Source of the DNA: Chara braunii
Lineage: Eukaryota > Streptophyta > Charophyceae > Charales > Characeae
Direction of reading: 5' to 3'
NCBI GenBank assembly: GCA_003427395.1
Contig: BFEA01000031.1
Span: 3,130,952-3,182,869 of the forward strand
Length of the DNA stretch: 51,918 bases
In this document: in pieces, positions 21,277-31,296 of the stretch
Layout: each line of letters opens with the position of its first letter
Numbering within the stretch: position 1 is the stretch's first letter
Program-made: the position numbers and the translations under genes
Notes under the pieces: generated by a model
Database searches by the model: none
What the model saw: the letters and a program-made list of their open reading frames with translations, nothing else
What the model was told of the DNA's origin: nothing

Positions 21277-21850
21277 GGGGTTGGTCGAGGCATACTTTGG
21301 GTGGAACAGGATACCTTANTGGAAATAGGGGGAGGAAGTAGGTATGTCCCAAGTTGGGGCCGATAAGGAGAGCTTGTNATCAGGGCAGTCCTTTTCGATG
21401 GCGGCATCAGAGGAATAGTGAAAGATGAAGGGGAGGGGGGGGGAATAATCCATAGCAACNTCCAAAATTNTGATTCTCCTCTTAAGTGTAAACAAATTAT
21501 TTCTGGTGGGATGGTGGATTGGTTCTGAGGGGGAGAGCTCTACTCTCCAAGGGCTTCACAAGGAAGGAGTTGATTGCCTTGAAGGGAGACAGGGCAGATT
21601 TTGGAGGATGCTCTATTATGAGGCTGGGGGAGATGTACGGGTCGACATCATATCCCAGCGGTGGCAGGCAAGGGCAAGGGGTCGGCAAAGACATACTTTG
21701 GGTGGGAANTAGATGCCTCTGTGAGAGTAGGGGGGGCGAACGGGTCTGTCCCANGTTGGGGCTGATGAGGAGTGTTNGTGATCAGGGGCGGTCCTTTCGC
21801 TNGAGGCAGNGGTGAAGCNGGGCAACGAGGGGGAAAGGGGGGAATCTCNA
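20207..21850. repeat. ~402-bp tandem repeat interrupted by the gap
   Basis: GGCAGATCTTTGGGGGATG at 21191 recurs as GGCAGATTTTGGAGGATG at 21593, followed in both by ATGTA, GACATCATATCCCAGCGG-like sequence, CATACTTTGGGTGG, and GTCCCA-GTTGGGGC. The pre-gap copy begins at about 20213. Many ambiguous bases (21319-21849) suggest collapsed, non-identical units. Confidence 0.7.
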
Positions 21851-22590
21851 TATCCTTTGCTTGTATTTGGTTGGAACTTTTCCTGATTTTTTTTTGGAAT
21901 TTTCAAAACACGCACGCTTATGATTCCCAGAAGTTTGAAGAATCTTTCTGAACTTTGAGGGTCTGCTGGTGGCTTGTACGAAGCTGCACCGGAATTAGAG
22001 CGTTATATTTAGGATATGTGACCGTTCAATGCCAGAACGACGCTGGCCGGAGCTGGGGTGATGCCCTTTAACTTGCCGAAGGTGAGGGCATGAGGCCTTG
22101 TAAAGAGATCTGGGGATGCTTTGAAGGGGCATCCTAAGGGACAACTAGGGGTTGCTGACACAGGACGACACTAACCGGAACTGGAGTGAGTCGCGTTGCT
22201 CTGTAACCTAGCAGATAGGGGGCGTAAGGTCTGTATGAGTTTGTCGGAGAATAAGTCAGTTTTGGCGAGCTCTGTTATGATCTGTTGGAAATCGCCTAGA
22301 TACGTGAATGTTCAGAAAATTGCGGTGGATTTCAGGAGGTGTTTTGCGATCGTAAAAAAAAATTCGTAGATTTTTCATCATCTATCCCGAAGTCCAGTAG
22401 CTTGCTCATGATCTTGGAGGATACTCTCAAGCCGAAACCGGGTAATGGCCCCGGTATCTCAATTTGTTCATAAATTGGTTTTATGATATCTTCATATGGG
22501 ACACTGGGCTCGATTCCGAGCATGTGTTGCTGCCCACGAATAGATTGGACTCATTGGAGCGCGTGTTTAAAAAAAGAAAAAAAGAAAAAA
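21851..22590. other. Gene-free interval
   Basis: No coding, repeat or RNA signal that could be supported. Confidence 0.5.
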
Positions 22591-22730
22591 GAGGATTCGT
22601 CCTTGGATCCATTTCCGAGGATAGGTGGAACGCCGCCCCCAAAATTCCAAAATTTCCCCAAGAATTCATCCTCGGAGCCCGAGGACGCCCTGAGAAGTGT
22701 CTAACGACGCCCAAAGTCACCTTTTTTAGA
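22591..22730 (-). repeat. Family F2, partial copy D
   Basis: Contains CCGAGGATAGGTGGAACG, CCTCGGAGCCCGAGGACGCC and GTGTCTAACGACGCCC, corresponding in order to copies B (27771-27975) and C (15118-15235). Confidence 0.6.
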
Positions 22731-23310
22731 TAGCAAGGGCCACAAAATTCATGGAATGGAAAAAATTTCCTAGTATGAGTATGACGTCAAGTGAAAGAGC
22801 TGATGGCATATAAAAAACCAACAACAAAAAAATTAATTTAAATAAATGAGAATCATGATATTGTACACAGGATACCGTTCCAGGTGCCCGGGTTGCATCT
22901 GGCCACCCAAATGCCCGGGTCTGCAAGTCCCAGGAAAGGGCTCATCCAGTCCAGGGAAGCCACATTGGCGATCTGAAAAAGACATTTGCAAAAGAAGTTT
23001 AAAAAACAAATGTTTTTTTTTTCTTTTTAATCTTTTTTTTTATGAGATAGAGGTTCCCTTTGTTATTAGGGTCCAGTGCCCAGGGCAAAAACACCCGAGA
23101 TACGGATTAAGGGGCCACGAAGTGCATCCAACAAGTGGAGCCCGTCCCCTGTGAAAGAGAACCACAATCAAGTCCCAGCGAATCTACAAAGGGGAAGGAG
23201 CACCCTGAAAAAAACCTTAACAAATCTCCCCAAAAAAGTGAAAACATGTAACCCTAAGTTTAATCCAGGGGGGGGGGAAACATTAGCAATAAACTAATTC
23301 CAAAAATTAC

Positions 23311-23345
<35 letters not shown>

Positions 23346-25202
23346 GGAAACAGGTCCAACATCCTTGTGCAAAAGAATCATTCTTACAATCATCAATAGG
23401 GCAGTCCGTCCGCATTGATTACCCCTGGTTATCCCGAGGGATTAACAGAGCGGTAGGAAAGGTCATGGTAACAGACGTGCCTCTTCACCCTTTAAATAGG
23501 GCGCCTGAAATTGTTCGACTTTTCTAGAATCTTCCCTGACCGTACATGTCTGTATAAACTTAACTGCAATCTGCTTGAGCCTTCCTGATCTGAATTACAC
23601 TGAAAAGCCAAAATTTATAAGATTTTATAATCTATTGCAAGGAAAATGAGCAATAGCGAGATTACAATAACCAGATTGCACAATCACATTGAAGACTAGA
23701 TAGTATCACAGTGTTCAGAAAGTAGAAATGCACCAATATAACACCAATGAAGATTCGTAACACTGAAAACCAATGTCAATGAGAGCTTGCTACACAGCTA
23801 CTCCCAATCTCCCTACTTGAGTGTTGAGGCCCTATCTCCCTACTTGGCGCTCGGCACCCAGCCTACTTTCTACACAGCTACTCTCTGCCTACTAATTGAC
23901 AATGCAACTGTTGGCGTCAGCAGCCTCCGAAGTACTTGAAGATGTCGCCCATGCAGACCATCGCCAATACCAGGTATGTGCCCTGACATAATCATCATTA
24001 TCATCCCTCTCTCTCTCCCTCGTCTTACTCCCACGTCTTCCCTTTATACACCCGAAGACCACCCCTGCGCCTCACTGTAGTCCAAGCCCAACCAGCTATG
24101 GAGGTGGGTTATGGCGCTGCCCTCAGCAGCGCCCTTTTCCCTACACAACCGCACGAGATAGCACTTCGCCTCTCAGCGCCAGCACCAGCCCACGAGCGTC
24201 CGCTCCAGTAGCGTTGTTGGTGCGAATACCCTTTCAAGGGTATCCGCCCTGGTTTTTGCAAACGATTGAAAATAAGTTTAGTTTAAAGTTTAAGTATACC
24301 GCGTGAGGCGTGGTGGTGTTTGTGATTTACGTTGACTACATGGTTGACTAGAGTAGGGAGTGTATGAGCGTGGAGGCTTGAGGCGCGCGTGATCTTTTTA
24401 TTTGTTGATGATTGAGGAGCCAGCGTGATCGCCTACTAAAGTTTTTCTGATTAAACTAGGATTAAAAGATTTTGTCTTGTGATTGGTACGCTTGCCCTGT
24501 GACCTGTGCGTACGTACGGAGGACAACATCGTTAAAGGCACGGTTTTGTGTAGTTGCACGGTAGACGCGGGAGGTTCAATGGGCGTGGGATTAGTTGGTA
24601 GGCCGAGACATGGCGCTGGGGCGTTTCAGTAGACTGGCACGCCACGTGGTATCCGATTACATAACCTATCCCCCTTGGTTTCGGCGTCCGCGGCGTCGGA
24701 ACGGTACTAGCGCTTTCGTCTCCTCGCCCATCGTATTCTGATGATGAAAAGTTTCTAAATATTTGAATTATATTTCAATTATTTATTGTGGTATTGTTAT
24801 TATTTTATGTTCCGGTGTTCCTTGGTTTAGACGCAACGCCGGATTTAGGGGCCGTCACGGTAGTCAAGGACATTCAGCACGCGCCTGTTTCTGGCGGACC
24901 CGTTTGAATTCCTGCGTGTTCGGGATGCTGGCAAAATTCCTCTATCCTGCCTGTCGTGAAAAGTCGGGCCGAGGAGTCTGACGTGCATGCGAGTCGGCGG
25001 GTGATTAACCCACGGGCCGAGAGGAACTAGAGTGGCGGGACTTTTCTGCAGGAGCACCATCCGTTCCCTGCAGTCCGCGGTGGAGAGGTTGGGTATGAGT
25101 ATGCCCGCGGGACTCTCCTCCACTTCGGACTTCAAAGTTCTCATTTGAATATTTGCTACTACTACCGAGGTCTGCACCGGACCCGTTCTCACCCAGGCCA
25201 CG
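22731..25202. other. Gene-free interval with homopolymer tracts
   Basis: Contains the second GTCCAGTGCCCAGGGC motif near 23071, a poly-T of about 32 at 23313-23344, a CT-rich patch near 24006-24025, and two GC-TATGG motifs near 24094 and 24110. The sequence around 23950-24240 resembles in style the LTR region of element 2, but no alignable repeat was demonstrated. No host gene was recognised. Confidence 0.45.
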
Positions 25203-25206
25203 CTTA

Positions 25207-25264
25207 GGCTTGCAGCGGGTGGGTTGTTATGAGAAACCTGGGTGGGACTTACCCGCTGCAAGGC
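25207..25264. repeat. Strong inverted repeat (hairpin)
   Basis: TTGCAGCGGGT at 25210-25220 is perfectly complemented by ACCCGCTGCAA at 25251-25261, and the pairing extends through GGC/GCC with one bulge. The loop is about 30 nt. No oligo-T follows, so a terminator is not suggested. Confidence 0.7.
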
Positions 25265-26139
25265 CAAAGACTCGAAGAGGTGGCGGGCCCTGCTTAGAGG
25301 AATAGGGGCGGGGGAGACTGTGGCAAAGCAGCAGTAGTGCTGTCGTGCCAATTGCTCGCCGGGTCTGGCCTATAGGGACGATGGACTATTAGAACCATAC
25401 AAAAGGTTGGTCCTCCCTCGAAGTTTTCCACGGGAGAGCCGGAGACTGCTGGCCCAGGGCAGCTTTGCGCTCGGCTGTAGGACCGAGTGCGGCCAGAGGA
25501 AATGCTGGTGAAGGATCGCAGTGATACTGACGGGCAAATCTTTCGTCGGATGCGGGAAATACCGGGCAGCGCAGACCGAGAGCGGAGGAAACAGACAATG
25601 GGAGTGGCTACGAGCAGCAGGGGGAAAGGGGTGAACGGTGGAATGAACCCGGATGGACCAGTGCCCGAGGTGCATGAAGAGGGGAAGCTAGCTATGGCAG
25701 AAGCGAGCTAGGCAGGAGGGAGTAGAAAACGCAGAAACCGCCCGATCCTTGATGAAATCGGGCGGGGAAAGAGGCGATGTCTTGGTTTTGATGTTGCCAA
25801 TCATGGTGGGGGGCCCCGTTTTTAAGGTTAGAATTGGGTAAAAGTTAGTAGATTAGGGAGTTAGTAGAGAAAGTTAGTGCGCCGAGACATGGCCGAGGAG
25901 AGGGAGAGGTAGGATGAGAAAGCGCTTACCTCACCCAATCCATGCCCAAGATCTTGGTAGGGGAACTGCTGTAACAAGGCTGAGCAAAATATAAGGGGAG
26001 CTCCAATAAGGGGATGGGTGTATTAGCAGTTCCATGGGAAAACGGAGCCTCGGGATGATCAAGGAGTACAGCCTCAGGAAACCCACAGACATGCTCAGAC
26101 ATCTTCAGACATTCTCAGTCACTATTCTCTCTGTAATAT
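25265..26139. other. Gene-free interval
   Basis: GC-rich sequence; overlapping open frames on both strands have no domain motifs. Confidence 0.45.
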
Positions 26140-26240
26140 GGGACGCTGGACCCGCTTTCCGGCAGGTGATGCTCCCCACCAATAGACGGAGCCTCACCCT
26201 AGGTGTTAGTGGTGTCTGCTCTTATCAGCAGCACTAACAC
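26140..26240 (+). repeat. Dispersed ~102-bp repeat, copy 2
   Basis: Same order of motifs as 10552-10653 (GGGACGCTGGACCCG, GCAGGTGAT-CTCCCC, CAATAGA-GGAG, GTGTCTGCTCTT). An A-rich tract (26261-26286) follows shortly after. Confidence 0.7.
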
Positions 26241-27770
26241 TGGCGGGGGGGTTTTTTTTATAAAAAAAAAAAAAAAAAAAAAAAAAGAGAGGGTCGGATA
26301 CATCCGCCAGGTATCCCCGTGCTACTGCTTCATAGTGCCTGTTTCCCGTAGGAATCGTGCGAGAGTCTAGCTTTCCGTCCCTCCCATCAGCGCAAATCGT
26401 AACTTAGGGCACTAGAAGTATCTCAAATGTATCTGTCCGTATTCACACCATTCGTGGATGTATCTGGCCACAGTTCCGTCCAAAAATACGCAAAACCATA
26501 GTAGTGTGAGTATGCCCTTACATGGCATCGAAAACCGCGGTCTCCACGCTGAACCCAAGGTTGCCACCCCCCCTCTTAAATTGTGCAAAATGAGAACGAT
26601 CTTCCCGTAGAGCACGGGAAGATACATCACCATACCGCGGCAGGTATATACTTCAATCCTCCGACACAGCTCCTGCGCCGAGTGCCACGGAATCTGCTAG
26701 CTTCTCGCTGAAAATAACGGCGCTACTGCGCTCGCAACGATTAAAAAAAAAAAAAAAAAAACATTCAACTTCCTACCTCTGTCGTTTCCGCGTAGGAACG
26801 AGTGAGATATACGTTTTTACTCTTGCTCTTCCTTCCTCATCGGCTTTCCCGCACACTACTTTCTCCACTAACCTCCCAATCTACCGGGGGGGGAGATGGG
26901 CGTGCGGTGTTGACGTCATTGAGAAGACGGCAGTAGGGGCAGTGGCGCTGGCCATCGTTGGCCGTTGTCAGGTAGACACAGCGTCCAGCCTCATGAAGGT
27001 GAAGGTATCAAGGCGCAGACCAAGGATGCTGATACGGAGAGTGGTTGATGCCCCAAACTGTGTGGCAACTTCGGAGGCTGTCATTCAACTGTGCGTTGCA
27101 CTGGGCTCCAGTATGCTCCCTCGAGCGACGCCAAGATGGTGGATGAAACGGAGAACGGGCGGGACGTGTGAAGATCTGTGGGTGTGCGATGACACGGCTT
27201 CCGCCTGCGTGCTTGCACGGGAACACTTCGGTGACGTGATGACCCCCCCACCCCTGCAGGCAGTGTGCTATTCATCAGCCGTTTGTCCATCCTGATCGCC
27301 TTCTTCGACGACTGCGTCGTCTGGTTTCTCCCAGGAAGTCGCCCCAGGAAACACAAGTGGAACACGACAACCACCAGCAGCGGCGGCAGCTTGTGGTGCA
27401 GGTCAGCCATGAACGACACAAGAGAGAGGATAGCGTGGGCACATATCTTGTGGAATGTGCACACAGTAATGACGCACGACAGTCCGAAACACTCCAAGAG
27501 CACGCACTGTCGTCCACATAGCGCCCGCCACCACGACCACAAATTCGAAATTAAAGACCGTTGGAGACCCCACCAGAGGGCCACAGACCCCAAACGAGGC
27601 GGCTGAAAATGACGGCGCGCCCCGCCGCCATCCAACGCCAACGGAAAACGGATGAGGCCGTTGGAGGACATCCATGACATTGAAGCCCGACAATGTCCGT
27701 CCCGCGGCCGCTGCACCATGACTGGACCGCCTTCGTCCTCCAACTTCCCTTTTATGCTTGACCCCAACAC
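26241..27770. other. Interval without supported genes
   Basis: Contains A-tracts at 26261-26286 and 26741-26761. The longest minus-strand frame, 27081-27860 (259 codons), overlaps frames on both strands and runs into repeat family F2, so it is not called as a gene. A GTGTGAGTATGCCC motif near 26505 also occurs near 13370. Confidence 0.4.
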
Positions 27771-27975
27771 CCCGTGAATCGCGGATCCTTGGCCTCCAAA
27801 TGACCTCGCGAGGTCCCTTGGAGCCGAGGACGATTCGCCTGGGGAATCCTCGAAGCCCAAGGATTTGTCCTCGGAGTGTTTTCACTTTTTTTTCCCGAAA
27901 ATTGGCTCCGAGGACAGGTGGAACAGCGAAGAAATCCTTGGAATCGCGTCCCCGAGGATTGTCTAATGACACCCT
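27771..27975 (-). repeat. GAGGA-rich dispersed repeat, family F2, copy B
   Basis: Complement of copy A (14777-14987) over essentially the whole length: CCGTGAATCGCGGATCC, GACCTCGCGAGGTC palindrome, GTTTTCAC followed by T8, CCGAGGACAGGTGGAAC, and CCCCGAGGATTGTCTAATGA. Confidence 0.7.
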
Positions 27976-28156
27976 TTGCCTCTCTGCCGACTCGTACTGG
28001 CATTGCATTTTGCATGAGACTCAATCGCAGTGTTCTTCCAATTTTTGTGCATTATAGTCACAGTGTCGTCACACAGCAGCTGATGCTAAATGAATGTTCT
28101 TTTGTTTTTCAGCATTAATTTTCCTGGACTCCCTCTACCGGCCATCCATGGGCGAT

Positions 28157-28319
28157 GTCCCGCTAGCGAAGAAGATTGAATTAAGCTCCTGAATCTGGAT
28201 GTGTTCTCCGCAGAGGTGCAGAAATGTTGTTCAATATCAAACTTCTGGACATTTCCAAAAAAGTGTCCACATTCAGGCATTCAATCCAATCCTCTTTGCT
28301 GGTGGGACCTCTCCCCTTC
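28157..28319. mobile_element. Foldback (MITE-like) element, family F1, copy 2
   Basis: A 163-bp element whose left arm (GTCCCGCTAGCGAAGAAGAT then TGAATTAAGC-CCTGAATCTGGAT) pairs with the right arm (complement GTCCCACCAGCAAAGAGGAT then TGGATTGAATGCCTGAATGT). The interior GAGGTGCAGAAATGTTGTT matches copy 1 at 11687. No coding content. Confidence 0.7.
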
Positions 28320-28689
28320 TTCCTTTTGCTGGCTATGCTGTCATAAACCAGTTATTCCTCTGCAAAAAGGGGAAAAAACTCCATAAAAGGCATTTGCTAT
28401 CACCTCCAGCCAGGGAACTACGTACTAGAATAGGGATGGAGCTTAAAATAGAAATTTGAATTTTGAGGGGGGAAAAAAGAAGAATAGTCATGGAGCACCT
28501 GTGCGACAGTGGTGAATGGTGGATGTATAATAGTGCATCATTTGTCCCTTTACTTTTTATGTTTTTATTTATTTATATATATGTTTTACTGGAAACGTTT
28601 TTTATTTATTTCACTTTATATTCTTTTCACACTCTTTGTCTAAAAGACAAGTGGGAACCAAAAAAAGACCAACTGCCCTTAAAAAAAAA

Positions 28690-29286
28690 NTCGGAATTCA
28701 CCGGGCCACCCCTCATGAGTCCACGGGGTTCACCCCCTTCCAGCTTCACACTAATAGCCTCCCCTGTGTCGACTACCGGGGTAACTCGGAAATTGCCGAA
28801 GCAGGGGGTAGAGACACGCGTGCCGCCCTCAAGGCCAAGGCCAAAAGGTATACCGATTTAATGGAACGGGCCGTCCCGAAGCTAGCATGAAAAAGACAGA
28901 GGATGACCGATCTGGCCCACGGTAGGCAGGTCCATAGCTACGAGGCTCGAAATGGAAATGCTGGGCCCCAACATCAATATAAATTAGGGGACCTAGTGCA
29001 GGTACGAAAATGTGCACGCGACCGGAAACTCGCTCCCAAGTTCTCTGGCTTCTTCCGCATCGTCGAACTCGGTCCCAACGGTGCCAACACGGTGCGCATC
29101 ACGCCCGAGGCTAGTGCCAGCCATATCTCTGTCCCTATCGTCCGTCATACGTCCTACCTCCGTCCTCTTTCTGCCTCTAATCTCCCTCCTTCCCCCTCCT
29201 CCGAAGACGAGGAGAGCAACGACGATCTAACTCTTTCTCCGCTCTCTCCCTCCTGGTTTTCGTCTTCCTCCCCATCCTCGCCATGA
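28690..29286 (+). pseudogene. Element 3: integrase C-terminal fragment
   Basis: The frame ending at 29286 carries the end of a retroelement integrase. Just after the n at 28690 comes TPHESTGFTPFQLHT, the motif that follows the catalytic core in gypsy and retroviral integrases, then a Lys/Ala-rich helix (AALKAKAKRYTDLMERA). A TGA stop at 28888-28890 interrupts, and the same frame resumes with QYKLGDLVQVRK and APKFSGFFRIVELGPNGANT, the SH3-like C-terminal domain. A Ser/Pro/Asp-rich tail ends the protein. The catalytic core, RT and gag are not present upstream, so this is 5'-truncated. The stop overlaps the ATG of the next frame as ATGA. Confidence 0.75.
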
Positions 29287-29765
29287 GCTTCATCATGGAG
29301 CGGGCTCTTGATGATCAACTGCTGCAGCCACGTGGCCACATCTCAGAAATACGGCAAGTTCGTCATCCACGGCTTAGTACGGATCTTCGGCGTCTGGCGC
29401 AGTTCTTATGCGATGTGGGTGTGTGTGCCACCGCCGCGTTTCGATTCGAGGGGAGTCCGCAGGCAATAGTGTTGGCGGAGGTGATAGCGGTGCATCGATG
29501 AGCGGCTCCAGGAACGAGCCACGTCACGACAGTCGCGGCTTTCAGCGGCGACATCAGTATAATCATTCTGCAGAGGCATACCGCCATCTTGACTTCGTTG
29601 CGAGAGTGGATGGAGCAGTTGTCCAACGTGTGGCAGCACAGCCTTGCCCGACCAGGGCACAATCTCATCCCGACGTTTGCACCTGATTTTGACGGGATTC
29701 GCACCTCTCCGCGCGAGCCGGCAGGTGCGATCCCCACCCTCGTTGCTTTCCAACGCCGCCAATGA
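29283..29765 (+). pseudogene. Element 3 downstream frame B, one internal TGA
   Basis: Starts with ATG at 29283, inside the ATGA that ends the integrase frame, and in the -1 frame relative to it. It runs to TGA at 29763-29765, with one internal TGA at 29499-29501; without that it is 160 codons. Visible sequence includes SFIMERALDDQLLQ, LAQFLCDVGVCATAAFRFEG, and, after the stop, TAILTSLREWMEQLSNVWQH. Composition is protein-like; no known domain is recognised. Its end again overlaps the next start as ATGA (29762-29765). Confidence 0.45.
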
Positions 29766-30505
29766 ACCACGCCGTTCCCCTCGCTCCTCTCTCCACCTTT
29801 GGCGTCCCCTCCCTTTTTCCTACTTTCTGGCAGTCTGATCTTTATCCTCATCTTTCCCTCTTGATCGAGCCCCTTTCTGTCCCGCTTATTAATCCCGGGC
29901 ATTGGCGATTGTGGCGCGAAACCTTTGTCGAGCTGTCCATGTGTTTGGCTCGAGTGCAGGTGACGTGGACACGGACCAGCGAGCATCCTGCGTATCTTGA
30001 AAATCTGGAGTTGCTGATCATACAAGCCCGGAAGACTAACGTGGAAGGTGATCTTCTCGGCTTCCNCTTCGGATTGGCGCGGNNANGCCATCGCCAGTTA
30101 ATCACTCATGAGCTCATCGTGCCAATCGCGCAGCTGGCGGACGATCTCTCTCCTGACATCGTTTCGCAAAGCGACGACAGCCCCACTCCGCACGTGCTCA
30201 CACGAACGTTGGACCCGTACCTTCAGTGGAGTGCGTGCTTGGAAGAACCTGGAAACGAAGACACCCTACCGTCGCGGCAGCAGTATCCGAAGCCATACGA
30301 CATCATCGATCATGCCTTCTATCTGAAGGCAGAGGAGGTGGTGACAGAAGAGGAGGTGGTGATAGAAGAGGAGGAAAGCGACGACGACGAAGAAACGACG
30401 GAGGAAGGCAGCTATAGCGAGTATAGCGAAGGCGAGCAGCCGATCCTCCTCCCCCTCCAGCCCCACCGGTCCCCCAGTTCGTCCACGTACCGATGCGGGG
30501 GATAG
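29762..30505 (+). CDS. Element 3 downstream frame C, acidic C-terminus, unknown function
   Basis: An uninterrupted 247-codon frame starting in the ATGA overlap with frame B, again -1 relative to it. It begins with a Pro/Leu-rich segment (residues 1-45), continues with helical, well-mixed sequence (HWRLWRETFVELSMCLARVQ; PAYLENLELLIIQARK), and ends in a strongly acidic tract of Glu and Asp (about residues 190-230) followed by a short Ser/Pro tail. Three ambiguous bases (30066, 30083-30086 region) leave a few residues undetermined. Acidic tails occur in nucleic-acid-mimicking or chromatin-binding proteins, but nothing here fixes a role. It lies downstream of an integrase, where some gypsy elements carry an extra ORF. 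Confidence 0.45.
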   Translation: MNHAVPLAPLSTFGVPSLFPTFWQSDLYPHLSLLIEPLSVPLINPGHWRLWRETFVELSMCLARVQVTWTRTSEHPAYLENLELLIIQARKTNVEGDLLGFXFGLARXXHRQLITHELIVPIAQLADDLSPDIVSQSDDSPTPHVLTRTLDPYLQWSACLEEPGNEDTLPSRQQYPKPYDIIDHAFYLKAEEVVTEEEVVIEEEESDDDEETTEEGSYSEYSEGEQPILLPLQPHRSPSSSTYRCGG

Positions 30506-30960
30506 GTCTTCGTCCCAGGTCGTTATCCCGCCGTCCCCTTGATTACCTCACCCTCAAGCAGATCCACACCCACGTCACCTTCCCCCGCAACCCCTTCCCT
30601 CCCCATCTCTTCCGTCACTTCTACTCTACGCACTTGGTCGCTACCGTCTACCCCCATCCCTCCCTTCAGCCCGCTGCCCCCACGTTCTGTTTGCATATCT
30701 TGTTGTTCAGCGCTACATGGGAGCGATGCAACGTAATAGAAGTCTACTACGTAGCCACGGGGACGATCCCCGCCTGTCGCCGTTTTCGCGCAGCGCTCTT
30801 CCACACCCTCTCCTCCCTTTACCGCGACTATCTCGCCTCCCTCCCTCATAGCGGTGATCGATTCCCTCGCTTTCACCGGATCATCCGCTATGAGGAACTT
30901 CCGGCGATGGTAGAGGGGATGAATCGATATGCCCCCACTCCCTCCCCGCCCTCCCCGTGA
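30493..30960 (+). CDS. Element 3 downstream frame D, unknown function
   Basis: A 155-codon frame whose ATG at 30493 lies 13 nt before the end of frame C and again in the -1 frame. Sequence is protein-like with aromatic and basic residues: LDYLTLKQIHTHVTFPRNPF, FCLHILLFSATWERCNVIEV, FHTLSSLYRDYLASL and RFHRIIRYEELPAMVEGMN. It ends in a Pro-rich tail at TGA 30958-30960. No family is recognised. Low-complexity CCC-rich DNA warns that part of the openness may come from composition, but the dense aromatic/charged pattern is unlike the neighbouring random frames. Confidence 0.4.
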   Translation: MRGIGLRPRSLSRRPLDYLTLKQIHTHVTFPRNPFPPHLFRHFYSTHLVATVYPHPSLQPAAPTFCLHILLFSATWERCNVIEVYYVATGTIPACRRFRAALFHTLSSLYRDYLASLPHSGDRFPRFHRIIRYEELPAMVEGMNRYAPTPSPPSP

Positions 30961-31296
30961 ACACCCCCCCATGTATCGTATCTACTTTCCCATTCCCGCA
31001 CGGCGTTGAAGGCCACGTGTCCCCCGAGCGGTATGAATCAGCAGTTTTCACGAAGATCACGCCATTGACGATGACGTCAACTTACGCTCTGATTCGATCG
31101 ACTGCGAAGGACTGGGGGTGCAGAGCACATGGACATCTGATGGACCATGATGGTGTTACCTGGACGATCTCCGAAGCTCGAAGGACAGGGGGCTGCCTAT
31201 GACAGGGCTGCAGAGAGCGGGATCCGAAACCTTACGAGCCGACGTGATTCACGAAGATCTTGCCACGGATGTTGTTGCCATCTCATCCACGGCTTA
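30957..31296 (+). pseudogene. Element 3 downstream region E, broken
   Basis: After frame D, a GTGA (30957-30960) stands where the earlier junctions have ATGA. A frame from there is open to 31202, but from about 31046 to a TAA at about 31294-31296 another frame looks more protein-like (acidic HEDHAIDDDVNLRSDSIDCE, later RADVIHEDLATDVV), with an in-frame TGA. It is best read as a further ORF of the chain that has lost its start and suffered at least one stop or frameshift. Confidence 0.25.

Noticed and set aside
20099-21341. 300-400-codon frames across the gap
   Set aside because: They are open only because Ns cannot encode stops.
24845-25351. 168-codon minus-strand open frame
   Set aside because: No recognisable domain; it runs through the inverted repeat at 25207-25264 and lacks helix or strand-like patterning.
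27081-27860. 259-codon minus-strand open frame
   Set aside because: It overlaps open frames on both strands, has no domain or motif, and its start lies inside dispersed repeat family F2. GC-rich sequence alone can keep frames open.
31160-31200. YLDD-like string in one frame near 31165, resembling an RT catalytic box
   Set aside because: It sits directly after an in-frame TGA without any other RT motif around it, and lies downstream of the integrase fragment where RT is not expected.
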